Part shown: positions 1 through 8,415 of the stretch, piece by piece
Numbering within the stretch: position 1 is the first letter of the stretch
How the letters are laid out: each line of letters opens with the position of its first letter
NCBI GenBank assembly: GCA_016177515.1
Contig: JACOUZ010000085.1
Coordinates: 1-20,905, forward strand
Origin: Acidobacteriota bacterium
GTDB lineage: Bacteria; Acidobacteriota; Polarisedimenticolia; Gp22-AA2
Reading direction: 5' to 3'
Length of the DNA: 20,905 bases
Translations under genes and position numbers: made by a program
Notes under the pieces: generated by a model
The model's input: the letters and a program-made list of their open reading frames with translations, nothing else
What the model was told of the DNA's origin: nothing
The model's database searches: none

Positions 1-78
1 ACGCAGGGCAGGCTCCGTCCCCCGCACCCGGTTATCCCTCGATCTCCGTTGCACGTCGCTCCAGCAGCGTCTTCGGAA

Positions 79-269
79 TGAGGGACCCCCGAGGTGAGGC
101 GCCTGCCCTGCGCCCGCCGGGGCTTGTGAGTCCACGCGCCCGGGGCCCCGCCGCGCGCGTCACAGCGCGGTGGGCGGGCGCGAGGCGAACAGAGGGGAGG
201 CGTCGCGCAGCGACGCCGGACCCGTCCCCGGCGGGCGCAGGGCAGGCGCCTCACGCCGGGGATCTCTCA
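79..269. repeat. Large imperfect inverted repeat (foldback element or structured RNA)
   Basis: Bases 79-122 and 226-269 are reverse complements at 40 of 44 positions. Positions 94-122 and 226-254 match perfectly over 29 bp. The mismatched pairs are 93/255, 92/256 and 86/262, and 83/265 would be a G-U wobble in RNA. The 103-bp interior contains two further hairpins. One has arms 199-205 and 211-217 (7 bp perfect, loop CGCAG). The other lies at 147-174, with a 6-bp core CCGCGC/GCGCGG. As RNA, either strand could fold into one long stem closing two hairpins. Known things that look like this are MITE-like foldback elements, REP-type palindromic units and structured non-coding RNAs. I see no target-site duplication and no transposase. 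The structure is certain from the sequence; its nature is not. Confidence 0.75.
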
Positions 270-283
270 GCCGCCGAAAAGCC

Positions 284-314
284 TTGACAGGGGAGTGCCC
301 CCATCGGCGAGAAT
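284..314 (+). promoter_or_regulatory. Putative sigma70-type promoter for the AHSA1 gene
   Basis: A perfect -35 hexamer TTGACA lies at 284-289. The best -10 candidate is GAGAAT at 309-314, which matches TATAAT at four of six positions with a long 19-bp spacer. It lies just downstream of the inverted repeat and about 34 bp before the start codon of the next gene. The long spacer makes it uncertain. Confidence 0.4.
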
Positions 315-347
315 TCGCCCGTTCTTCCCCGCGAGAGGATCCCTGCG

Positions 348-1193
348 ATGATCGAAGAACCCCGGGGGCTGACCCTGGAGCCGGACCGCTGCAGCCGACA
401 CAGCGTCGGCATCCACGCTTCTCCGGCGGAAGTCTACCGGGCGCTGACCGACCCGCACGAGCTGTCCCATTGGTTCGTGTCGGAGGCCAGCATCGATCTG
501 CGCCCCGGCGGCGCGTACCGCTGGGTGTTCGGCGAGGGGACGGGACGCGCCGGCCCCGACGCGCTGGTCGCCTCGGGTGAGTTCGTCACGGTCGTCCCGC
601 AGGAGTACCTGCGGCTCGGCACCAGGGTGGAGGAGACCGACACGACCCTGGAGTTCCGCCTCGATGCCTGGCGCGACGGGACGATCCTGACGGTGTCTCA
701 TTCCGGCTTCCCGGGCGAGGAGGCGTGGGACGACGCCTTCCGCACCGTCGACCAGGGGTGGCAGTCGGAAGTCCAGGTCCTGAAGCTGTACCTGGAATCG
801 GCGCGCGGCATGATCAACCGGTCACACTTCCACGAGGCCCGCCTGCCCGGCGGCGCGGAAGCGAACTTCGAGCGCTTCACGACCTCCGCCGGCCTGTCCT
901 CCTGGATCGCCGATCGGGCCCTCGCCGAGGCCTCCCTGGGCGGCGAGCTGCGCCTCGAGCGCGAGGGTCGCCCGCCCGTCCGGGGCCGCTTCGTGGTCTG
1001 GGACCCCGATCGCTTCCTGGTGCTGACCTGGCTCGAGGAACGCCCGTCCGTCGTGCGGTTGTGGCTGGAGGAGTCGGAGGACGGCTCGTCCAGCGAGTTG
1101 AGCCTCGAGCACCGGCTGTTCGCGCCGGACGCCGCGAGCATCGTCCCGTTCGACTGGGACGCGGCGCTCGAGCGCCTCAAAGCGCAACGCTGA
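348..1193 (+). CDS. Tandem AHSA1/SRPBCC-domain protein
   Basis: This protein of 281 residues has no signal peptide, so it is probably cytoplasmic. The AHSA1 family (activator of Hsp90 ATPase homologue, a START/Bet v 1-like fold) forms a helix-grip cavity that binds hydrophobic ligands or partner proteins. The first domain spans about residues 20-150 and shows the usual opening pattern (SPAEVYRALTDPHELSHWF, then LRPGGAYRW, then SGEFVTVVPQEYL). A second, more diverged copy spans about residues 160-260 (FERFTTSAGLSSWI, then LGGELRLE, then GRFVVWDPDRFLVLTW). Single-domain members are about 150 residues, so this is a fused pair. The ATG is preceded by AGAGGA at good spacing. The last 17 bp overlap the end of the convergent helicase gene. 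The specific ligand or partner cannot be told from sequence. Confidence 0.85.
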   Translation: MIEEPRGLTLEPDRCSRHSVGIHASPAEVYRALTDPHELSHWFVSEASIDLRPGGAYRWVFGEGTGRAGPDALVASGEFVTVVPQEYLRLGTRVEETDTTLEFRLDAWRDGTILTVSHSGFPGEEAWDDAFRTVDQGWQSEVQVLKLYLESARGMINRSHFHEARLPGGAEANFERFTTSAGLSSWIADRALAEASLGGELRLEREGRPPVRGRFVVWDPDRFLVLTWLEERPSVVRLWLEESEDGSSSELSLEHRLFAPDAASIVPFDWDAALERLKAQR

Positions 1194-4100
1194 TCCCGGG
1201 GCGGACGAACATGATCTCGCCCCGCACCGTTTCATCCGGCAGGGCGCGCCGGAGCGCCTCCACGTAAACCAGCATCTGCGCCCCGTACCGTTCGGCCGCG
1301 GGGCCGGGCTCTCCTTCCAGGCGCTCCGTCTTGTAATCGGCCGCCACGATCCGCCCCTGCTCGTCGCGGTAGATGAGATCGCACACTCCGGACCAGGTCA
1401 CGCCCTGCCCATCCTTGAAGAGCAGCGGGACCTCGCGGCCGAGGATCGAGAGGGACGACAGGCGGGCCGGCAGGGGAGAGCGCAGCATCTCGTCCACGAT
1501 ATGTCCGGTTTCTTCCACGGCCCGGGCGCGCAGGCCGGGGTCCGGGGCATCCCCTCCCTCCTCCGCCAGGAGTCGATCGAGCGCCTGGCGCGCCAGGTCG
1601 CCGATCGATGCGCGATCCTTGACATCCCAGCGCTCGAGCGCCGCGTGCACGGCGCTCCCGGCAAGCCGCGCCGCCTCGCGTGCCAGCGCGGCGGCACGGC
1701 GACTCCGGGCCGGCAGCCGGGCCTGGCGCCCACCCTCGTCCGGCGGCGGCAGGTCCGTCCCGCCAGTGGCATCTTCCTCGGCCGCGGCCGCCGGTGAGCG
1801 CAGGGGCGGCCGGGTGGCGGCGACGACGGTTGCGGCCCGCTCGAAGGAGAGCGCCGCCTCCTTCCACTTCGCGGCGCTGACCGTCCGTGCGGCGGCCGGG
1901 CGCGGCGAGGGGGCCCGGACGATCCGGTGCTCGACGAGTCCCCCACGCAGGAGGCCATCGGCCGGGAATCCCTCCGCGACCGAATATCCAAGCGACCCCA
2001 GAGCGTCGCGCCAGGGGGCCCGGCGCCGGTCGCTGCTGTTCACCAGGATGAGGCGCCTCTGCGCGCGCGTGCAGGCGACGTAGAGCACGCGCTTCTCCTC
2101 GGCTTCCTCGTGCCGCCGCGCCGCCCGCGCGTGGCGGATCCAGGCGGTGTTGGTCGTCCCGTCGGCCAAGCGGAGGGCCAGGAGGCCGGGGCCCGGGCCT
2201 TCCACCCAGGCGGCCTCCATGCGGGGACGGCCGCCGCCCCCTGGCTCGCGCCCGGCGTCGGGCACGATCACCACGGGGAATTCGAGTCCCTTCGCCTTGT
2301 GCACCGACAGGATGCGCACCGCATCCACGGTCTCGTCGGCGAGCGGGCTTTCACCCTCTTCCCGCGCTTCCTGGAACTCCTCTTCGAGGGCGCCGAGAGT
2401 CTCCTCCAGGGACAGCCCGCGGCGGGCGAGGACCTCGGCGCGGGCGGCCAGCTTGCGGAGATTGGCCACGCGCTGGGCGCCCTCGAACTGGGAGGCGTGC
2501 AGCACCATGAGTGGCGTCTCCCGGAGCGCCGATCGAATGATGTCGTCCGGAGAACGTCCCCGCATGCCGGAGCGGAACGACGCGATGAAGTCCAGAGTGC
2601 GGCGCACGCCCGGGAAGCGTGTGCCGTCGGCGCCGGCCGGTCCCGGGGAATCGAACCGCCCGCCGGCCGCCGCGAAGCCGGCGAGCTCGGCGTCCTCCAC
2701 GCCGCCCAGGGGGCCGCGCAGGACGGCGAGCAGCTCCGCGCCGTCGTTGGGGTTGGCCGCGGCGCGGAGAAATGCGATCAGGTCTCCCACCTCCGGACGC
2801 TCGTAGAAGTTCTTGCCTCCTTCCACCACGAACGGCAGGCCGGCGCTTCTCAGGGCCTGGGTGTAGACGCTCACGCTGGTCAGGGCGCGGAACAGGAGGG
2901 CGACGTGCCGGCGCTGCAGCGGCTCGCCGGTTGCTTCCCCGCGGCCCAGGCTCTCGGCGATCCAGGCGGCGATCGCCTCGCCTTCCGCGCGCCGGCGCTC
3001 CTCGACGTTGCCGGCGGCCGCGACGGACCAGATGGCAACCGGGGGCCCCCCGCCTCCCTCCGATTCCAGGGCGGAGACGATCGGCTCGTACGCCGGCTGC
3101 TCCTCGGTGGTTTGGCGCCCGATCCAGCTCCCGAACAGAGTGTTCACCGGGCTGACGATCCCGGCAGGGCTCCGGAAGGAGTTGTTGAGGGTCAACTTCC
3201 GTCCCCCGCAGGCGGTGATCCGGTCCACCGCGCGGCGGTACGCCTCGATGTCGGCGCCCCGGAAACGGTAAATCGACTGTTTCGGATCGCCGACGATGAA
3301 CAGGCGCCCCGGCGCGAGCCGGGCCTCGTAGGGGTCGCGGGCCCGGGGGCCGTCCTCCTCCGCCAGAAAGAACAGGATCTGGTACTGCAGCGGGTCGGTG
3401 TCCTGGAACTCGTCGACCAGGATCGCCCGGTGCCGGGCGCCGAGCTCGCGACGGGCGTCCGTGTGCCGTGCGAGGAGGTCGCGCGTCAGGCGCAGCAGGC
3501 CGTCGAAGGAGACGTATCCGGCCGCCAGAAGCCGTTCGCGCGCTCTCCGGGCCAGCGGCGCGGCGGCCTCCACGATGGCGGCGGTGGTCTCTTCGCTCAC
3601 GCGGGAGAAGGCCGCGGCGAGCTTCTGGGCCTGTCCGGCGGCCTCCGCCACCTCTTCAGGCGCGCAGCCCGCCAGGTTCCTGCCGGGCGACGGGATCTCC
3701 TTGTCCAGGTACTCTTCGAGGGTCCATTCCCCCTCGACGGTGGCCAGGGCGGCTGGGCCGCCGTCCAGGATTGCCTTCAGGCAGCGGGCGGACAGGTCCA
3801 GGAAAACCTCCATGTTCCGGTTCATGCCCGAGGCGCGCCGGCGGATCGCACCGATCCGTTCCAGGAGGAGGGAGATCTCCTCTCCGAGAAGATCGCGGGG
3901 GGTCCCGGTCCGGTAAGCGGGCTCGAGGGCCGGATCCCACGGCAGCCGGAACGGGGCGAGGAAGGAGCCGAGCGCGCGGATGGCGTCGAGGGCGCCGTCG
4001 ATGCCCAGGGCGCGCCGCCAGACTTCGGGGCGCTGAGCTTCGCGCCCCATCTCCTCCTCCAGGAAGCCTTCCCATTCCTCCTCGAACAGGGACCGGAAGG

Positions 4101-4599
4101 TCGGCCCCTCGTCCACCTGGAATGCGGGGTCGACGCCCGCTTCTCGCGGATAGCGCCTCAGGATCTCGGAGCAGAACGCATGCAGCGTGGACACTGACGC
4201 GCAGTCGAGATCCAAAAGCGCCGCCAGGGCGCGCTTTTCGATCGCGGGCGGCGCCACTCCGGCCTTCTGCCGCAGCCAGGCGTAGGCGCGACCCGCCTCG
4301 GTTTTGGGGTCGGCATGCTCGACGCCGGCCTGTCCGCTCGCCAGGCAACAGAGCTCGTCCAGGCCCCGCGCCAGCCGCTCGCGCAGCTCGGCGGCGGCCT
4401 TCTCGGTGAAGGTGATGGCCGCCAGCTCGCCGATCGGAATCTCCGCGCCGGCCACCAGGTTCAGGGCGCGCTCGACCAGGAGGGCGGTCTTGCCGGTGCC
4501 GGCGCCGGCGACCACCACGAGGTTGCGATCGAACTCCGTGGCGGCGCGCCGCCGGTCGGCGTCGTCGGAGAGGACCGGGCCGGTTCTCCTCCGGTTCAT
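1177..4599 (-). CDS. addA: AddA-like UvrD/Rep-family helicase-nuclease
   Basis: This protein of 1140 residues is the helicase-nuclease subunit expected to unwind and degrade double-strand DNA ends to start recombinational repair. The superfamily 1A helicase motifs are intact: Walker A AGAGTGKT at 31-38, motif Ia ITFTEKAAAEL near 62-72, Walker B ILVDEFQDTDPLQ at 393-405, motif III IVGDPKQSIYRFRGAD at 435-450, motif IV LNNSFRS at 471-477, motif V LSVHKAKGLEFP at 764-775, and motif VI VACTRAQRRL at 841-850. The C-terminal PD-(D/E)XK nuclease keeps His985, Asp1074, Asp1088-x-Lys1090, Gln1108 and Tyr1112. I chose the ATG at 4599 because a GAGGAGGAGG site precedes it and it overlaps the stop of the upstream addB-like gene as ATGA; the frame stays open upstream but only inside that gene. 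RecB-type or AdnAB-type naming is possible, but the pairing with a second Fe-S nuclease fits AddAB best. Confidence 0.92.
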   Translation of the reverse strand: MNRRRTGPVLSDDADRRRAATEFDRNLVVVAGAGTGKTALLVERALNLVAGAEIPIGELAAITFTEKAAAELRERLARGLDELCCLASGQAGVEHADPKTEAGRAYAWLRQKAGVAPPAIEKRALAALLDLDCASVSTLHAFCSEILRRYPREAGVDPAFQVDEGPTFRSLFEEEWEGFLEEEMGREAQRPEVWRRALGIDGALDAIRALGSFLAPFRLPWDPALEPAYRTGTPRDLLGEEISLLLERIGAIRRRASGMNRNMEVFLDLSARCLKAILDGGPAALATVEGEWTLEEYLDKEIPSPGRNLAGCAPEEVAEAAGQAQKLAAAFSRVSEETTAAIVEAAAPLARRARERLLAAGYVSFDGLLRLTRDLLARHTDARRELGARHRAILVDEFQDTDPLQYQILFFLAEEDGPRARDPYEARLAPGRLFIVGDPKQSIYRFRGADIEAYRRAVDRITACGGRKLTLNNSFRSPAGIVSPVNTLFGSWIGRQTTEEQPAYEPIVSALESEGGGGPPVAIWSVAAAGNVEERRRAEGEAIAAWIAESLGRGEATGEPLQRRHVALLFRALTSVSVYTQALRSAGLPFVVEGGKNFYERPEVGDLIAFLRAAANPNDGAELLAVLRGPLGGVEDAELAGFAAAGGRFDSPGPAGADGTRFPGVRRTLDFIASFRSGMRGRSPDDIIRSALRETPLMVLHASQFEGAQRVANLRKLAARAEVLARRGLSLEETLGALEEEFQEAREEGESPLADETVDAVRILSVHKAKGLEFPVVIVPDAGREPGGGGRPRMEAAWVEGPGPGLLALRLADGTTNTAWIRHARAARRHEEAEEKRVLYVACTRAQRRLILVNSSDRRRAPWRDALGSLGYSVAEGFPADGLLRGGLVEHRIVRAPSPRPAAARTVSAAKWKEAALSFERAATVVAATRPPLRSPAAAAEEDATGGTDLPPPDEGGRQARLPARSRRAAALAREAARLAGSAVHAALERWDVKDRASIGDLARQALDRLLAEEGGDAPDPGLRARAVEETGHIVDEMLRSPLPARLSSLSILGREVPLLFKDGQGVTWSGVCDLIYRDEQGRIVAADYKTERLEGEPGPAAERYGAQMLVYVEALRRALPDETVRGEIMFVRPGISVAL

Positions 4600-7500
4600 G
4601 CCTCCTCCTCGTCGCCGCCCCGCTGGCGCACCGAGCCGAGCGTCGGCTGGCGCGTGTTCTTGCGGCGCACCAGGGCATAGTCCGAGGCGGAGGGCGCCGA
4701 GGCGAGGCGCCTGAGCGTCGGGACGTGCCAGCGGCGGCAGGCCCGTGCATAGGGGCAGCGCTCGCACAGCCAGCTTTTCTCGTTGAGCGGGAAGCTGCCG
4801 GTGGCGCTCAGGTCGAGGAGAACGCCGAGCGTCTCCGCCAGCGCATCGCGGTAGCGTCCCAGGGTCGGGAGATCCAGGCTGGCGCGCGCCTCGCCGTCTT
4901 CGCCCGGACCCGGGGCGGGCGCGGGGACGCCGGCCGCCGGACCCGCGACGTACGCCGGGCCGACGCCCAGAACATCGGCGCGCACCGGCGGGCCTTCCAG
5001 CTCGCGCTTCTCCGCCAGCGACTCGGCGAGGAGAAGGTACAAGGGCATCTGCAGGCTCAGGCCCTTGAGCATCTGCGCCGGCGAGACGTGGCGCTCGAGC
5101 TGGCCGGAAGTCTTGTAATCACCCACGACCACACCGTCGGCGCCGGTGACGATCCGATCGAACCGGCCGAGGACCTCGAGGGGCCCTCCGGCGCTGCCCA
5201 GGTCGAGGCTGGCGCCCGCCTCCTTCTCCAGACCTGTGAGGCGGGCCCGCTGCCGTTGCAGGGCCGGGAGGTCGCGGCCGAGGAACGCGGCCAGGGAGTC
5301 CATCCACAGCCTCTCCGTCGTCTCCCACAGGAGCGGGTAGCGCGCACGCGTGCGCGCCGCTATGTCCCTGGTGTGGCGGTCCCACTGCCGTGCGGCGGCC
5401 TCGAGCCCGTGGCGCAGCAGATCGCGCGGCGCGGCTTCGGGAAGGGCGCCGTCCGCGCCGCAAAGCTCCCGGTACAGGTCGTGCAGCACCGAATGGATCT
5501 TGCCGCCGATCTCGCGCGCGTCGAACTCGTACCCCTCCCGCACCTCTTCCAGCTCCTGCACCCGCAGGACGTGGCGGAAGAAGTAATGCTGCGGGCAGGC
5601 TCCCAGGATCTCCAGGCGGGAAGGGGAGAAGCGGGCCGGCCGGCCGGCGGCCCCGCCCACGAACGCGTCGAAGCGCAACCGGGCCGGATCCGTCCCCTGC
5701 CACTCTTCGATCGCCCGCATCATGCCCAGCCCGGCCCGCAGGACCTCGGTGGATCCCGGCAAGACCGTGCGGATCGGGAGGTCCCCGACGGCCTCCAGGA
5801 GTCGCCCGGGGGAGCGCGCCTGCAGGGCGGCGTTCACGCAGGCCTCCAGGGGCGGCAGCATCTGGAAGCGGTCGATGGCGTCCGCGCCGGCCTCGCCGGG
5901 ATGGGCCTGCACGCGCCGGGCGTCGACCAGCACCTGCTGCATGAGAGGCTTGCCGTACACCAGTCGGGCCATCTCGCGGAGCGCCAGGCTGGCGACCCGG
6001 GCCTTCCCCGAGTCGTCGGCCCGCTGCCACGACACCGTCAGCTTGAGACGCGCGCTGCCGGCCAGGTGCGCCAGAAGAAGCCGCTCCTCCTCCCGCGCCA
6101 TCATCTTGATCGAGACGGGCACGCCCAGCCTCTGGCGCAGGAGACGGCGGTCACGGTCCGGGAGGAACGAGTCCTCGGCCGCCCGCCTCGGAAACAGGTC
6201 GGCGTTGAACCCGATCAGGTAGACGGCGTCGAACCCCTGGCCCCTGGCCTGCATGGCGTCCAGCACGCGGACGCCGCCGTTGTCCCGCTCGCGCCTCGTG
6301 CCCGGGCCGCCGTGAGAGCCGATCGGCAGCGCGGCGTGCGCCAGGGCCTGTTCGAAGAACGCCAGGGCCGTGGCGGGCGCGTACGGGTCGCCGGCCGCGT
6401 CGAGGCGGCCCATGTCCGCCAGGACGCCGAGGACGGCCCCGGCGCCGGGGTCGGGCTCCTCTCCACCCGGGGTGCTGTCGAAGCCGTCGAGGAGATCGCC
6501 GAGGAGCGCGCTCATGGCCTCCGCCCAGGCGCTCCAGGACGCGGCGTTCCCCAGCGGGCGGGCGGCGCGCCGCAGGCGCTCCAGGACAGAAGCCAGCATG
6601 GCGGCGTCCCGCACCAGGCTCTCCTTGTGGCCGCGCACCCGCGTCCGCTCGTCCCCGGTCGCGTCGGCGGGGACGTACGGCTCCCATTCCCCGATCCAGC
6701 GGGGCAGATCCTCCGTCCAGGTCACGTACCCGCCGGTGACGTGCCAGGAACGGCTGAGGCGGTCCCACACGTGCGCCCGGGGTGACGGATCGCCGCTCTC
6801 GAGCCGCACGAGGCCGCCGCGGAGGAGATCCATCAGCGGCTGCCTGGGGAAGTCGCGCAGGACGGCCCGCGCCAGCTGCAAGGCGCCCTGCACGCGGGCC
6901 TCGCGGAGAGCCCCCAGGGAGGCCGAGGTCGTGAAAGGAAGCGCATGCTCCGAGAAGATCGGTCGGATCCAGGCCGCGTACGGCTCCAGGGAACGGGAGA
7001 TGACGCCGATCCGGTGCAGCGGGATGTCCTGGTCGCGGCGCAGGGCCAGGATGTCCAGGGCGATCTCGCGCAATTCGGCCGCCGCCCCCTGGGCGTGGAA
7101 GAACCTGACACGGGGCGGCCGCCCGGAATCGAGCGGCGCCGGCCCGGCGCCTTCCTGGTACAGGAAGGGGAGCCGCCCGGCCAGCAGGCGATCGGACGGA
7201 GCGTCGGGGAGGGCGGCCGGCCGCTCTCCCAGCATCTCCGGCCAGAATCGCCTTGCGAGCTCGTAGGCGGGAGCTGAGGCGTGGTTCGGGACCAGGTAGA
7301 CCAGGCGCGCCTGCGAAGCTTCGACGGCGCGCATCAGCTCGAGGTTGACTCCGATCAGATCGTAGGCGCCGTAATGGACCACCAGCCTGAAGCGGCGGCA
7401 GAAATCCCTGACCGCCGGGGCCGACGCCAGGATAAAGCGGGCGCGATCGCACAGAGCCGCACCCGAGGCATCGACCTTCGCGGAGTACGTGGCATGAACG

Positions 7501-7958
7501 TCGAGGACATCTTTCCCGCGCGCCGACAGTCCCTCGATCCTCGCCGCCGGCCCGGCCGGCACGCCCGCCTCCCGCAGATCATCCAGGGTGGACAGGATCG
7601 AAGCGAGGCTCCCCGGCCGGGAGAGAACGTAGTCCGCGAGCGGCCCGCCGCGCTCCTGGATGATCCCTGAGAGGATCTTCGCCTTCACGTCGTCGCCGAG
7701 AAGGTGCGGCGCCGGCGAGCCGATCGCGGCGCCGGCCGCGCCCGCGAGCGACAGGTGGCTGAAGAAGTGGACGTTGGCCAGGACGGGGAGCCTGTCCGCC
7801 AGCGCGACCTGAAGGTAGGAGAGCAGGCGGCGGGTCGGGGCCACCACCGCGACGGGTGGAAAAGGAGTAGAGCGATCGTCCTCCCGGGCCTCGCGGAGGA
7901 GTGCCGCGAGACGGTCCTCGAGGACTCCGAAGTCGGGGTGTCCTTCAATCGTCCGCAT
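4596..7958 (-). CDS. addB: AddB-like PD-(D/E)XK nuclease with Fe-S cluster motif
   Basis: This protein of 1120 residues is the likely partner of the adjacent AddA-like helicase in the double-strand-break resection complex. The C-terminal nuclease core is visible: His822 in IHSVLHDLY, Asp934 in GRFDRI, Asp947-Tyr-Lys949 in GDYKTSG, then Gln970 and Tyr974. Four cysteines placed as in AddB and Cas4-type nucleases (Cys788, then Cys1065, Cys1068 and Cys1074 as CxxCx5C) should hold a 4Fe-4S cluster that clamps the domain. The N-terminal helicase-like region begins around VAVVAPTRRLLSYLQ at 36-50, where I see no GxGKT nucleotide-binding loop, so this subunit probably does not hydrolyse ATP there. 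The start codon lacks a strong ribosome binding site. The stop overlaps the addA start by four bases (ATGA), indicating translational coupling. The family is secure; the exact subunit name is inferred. Confidence 0.85.
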   Translation of the reverse strand: MRTIEGHPDFGVLEDRLAALLREAREDDRSTPFPPVAVVAPTRRLLSYLQVALADRLPVLANVHFFSHLSLAGAAGAAIGSPAPHLLGDDVKAKILSGIIQERGGPLADYVLSRPGSLASILSTLDDLREAGVPAGPAARIEGLSARGKDVLDVHATYSAKVDASGAALCDRARFILASAPAVRDFCRRFRLVVHYGAYDLIGVNLELMRAVEASQARLVYLVPNHASAPAYELARRFWPEMLGERPAALPDAPSDRLLAGRLPFLYQEGAGPAPLDSGRPPRVRFFHAQGAAAELREIALDILALRRDQDIPLHRIGVISRSLEPYAAWIRPIFSEHALPFTTSASLGALREARVQGALQLARAVLRDFPRQPLMDLLRGGLVRLESGDPSPRAHVWDRLSRSWHVTGGYVTWTEDLPRWIGEWEPYVPADATGDERTRVRGHKESLVRDAAMLASVLERLRRAARPLGNAASWSAWAEAMSALLGDLLDGFDSTPGGEEPDPGAGAVLGVLADMGRLDAAGDPYAPATALAFFEQALAHAALPIGSHGGPGTRRERDNGGVRVLDAMQARGQGFDAVYLIGFNADLFPRRAAEDSFLPDRDRRLLRQRLGVPVSIKMMAREEERLLLAHLAGSARLKLTVSWQRADDSGKARVASLALREMARLVYGKPLMQQVLVDARRVQAHPGEAGADAIDRFQMLPPLEACVNAALQARSPGRLLEAVGDLPIRTVLPGSTEVLRAGLGMMRAIEEWQGTDPARLRFDAFVGGAAGRPARFSPSRLEILGACPQHYFFRHVLRVQELEEVREGYEFDAREIGGKIHSVLHDLYRELCGADGALPEAAPRDLLRHGLEAAARQWDRHTRDIAARTRARYPLLWETTERLWMDSLAAFLGRDLPALQRQRARLTGLEKEAGASLDLGSAGGPLEVLGRFDRIVTGADGVVVGDYKTSGQLERHVSPAQMLKGLSLQMPLYLLLAESLAEKRELEGPPVRADVLGVGPAYVAGPAAGVPAPAPGPGEDGEARASLDLPTLGRYRDALAETLGVLLDLSATGSFPLNEKSWLCERCPYARACRRWHVPTLRRLASAPSASDYALVRRKNTRQPTLGSVRQRGGDEEEA

Positions 7959-8004
7959 CGGGGGCGGCCCATCTTAATCCGAACCGCGGGAGCCGCGGGG
8001 ACGC

Positions 8005-8406
8005 TCAGTCCTTCTTTTCGGGATCGGGCCCGGGGTCGAGCGCGGAGCTGATGGAGGCGGAGAGGTCGTCGTCGGGCGCCAGGCTGGCCCCGTCCCGGTT
8101 CATGAACTCGGCGATCTCGTCCTGCAGCGACTTGGGGGCGTCCTTTCTCTTCGGGGCGGACTTGCGGCGCGGCGCGCGGGGCCTGCGGTCTTCGGCCGGC
8201 GGCTCCTCCTCGCGCTCGCGCGGGCGGTACAGGTTCATTTCCTCGGGCGACATCTCCGGTACGGGCAGCGGCGGAGGGGCCTGCGGAGCGACCGACGACG
8301 GAAGGCTTTCGGGGGCGGGCAGGAAGGCGTCGAGCAGGATGCGGCGCTTCGGCGTCCGGACCTCGAGCTCGAAGCGCTGGTAGATGTCCTTCCCGGGGGC
8401 TGCCAC
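8005..8406 (-). CDS. Small charged, proline-rich protein of unknown function
   Basis: I do not recognise this 133-residue protein. It begins with GTG, preceded by GGGAG six bases upstream and nine bases after the stop of the TPR gene. The first 30 or so residues (KDIYQRFELEVRTPKRRILLDAF) look folded and could form a beta-strand/helix unit. Residues about 30-95 are rich in Pro, Glu, Arg and Lys (for example RAPRRKSAPKRKDAPK), suggesting a disordered linker. A short amphipathic helix (SLQDEIAEFMNRD) and an acidic tail follow. There is no signal peptide or membrane segment. Its place between a TPR protein and the AddB-like gene suggests a small adaptor, but that is only context. Confidence 0.7.
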   Translation of the reverse strand: MAAPGKDIYQRFELEVRTPKRRILLDAFLPAPESLPSSVAPQAPPPLPVPEMSPEEMNLYRPREREEEPPAEDRRPRAPRRKSAPKRKDAPKSLQDEIAEFMNRDGASLAPDDDLSASISSALDPGPDPEKKD

Positions 8407-8415
8407 GGTCGCTCC

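Larger units (their letters stand above)
1..347. other. Gene-free left flank holding a foldback repeat and a promoter
   Basis: I find no convincing gene here. Positions 79-269 form a large inverted repeat, described separately, and 284-314 hold a promoter-like pair for the next gene. At 2-13 lies a 12-bp direct copy (CGCAGGGCAGGC) of part of the right arm of that repeat (236-247), so related repeat sequence may continue beyond the window edge. On the minus strand a frame ends with TAA at 32-34 and could be read from a GTG at 163, but it crosses one arm of the repeat and has no clear ribosome binding site, so I do not call it a gene. Confidence 0.6.

Noticed and set aside
32..163. Minus-strand gene end reading KTLLERRATEIEG before a TAA
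   Set aside because: It looks vaguely protein-like, but the upstream part of the frame crosses one arm of the inverted repeat and no good start is seen.
79..269. Integron attC site
   Set aside because: The inverted repeat is of a suitable size, but I found no GTTRRRY-type core sites at its ends and no integrase in the window.
1927..4197. Long plus-strand open frame (756 codons) opposite the addA-like gene
   Set aside because: It has low-complexity Gly/Ala/Arg composition and no recognisable domain, and lies wholly antisense to a gene with complete helicase motifs. Long antisense frames are expected at this GC content.
4600..4767. Earlier start for the addA-like gene
   Set aside because: The extra 56 residues are low complexity and lie entirely inside the addB-like gene. 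The ATG at 4599 has a strong ribosome binding site.
4725..6785. Plus-strand open frame of 686 codons opposite the addB-like gene
   Set aside because: It is antisense to the Fe-S nuclease gene, with Arg/Gly/Ala-rich translation and no domain.
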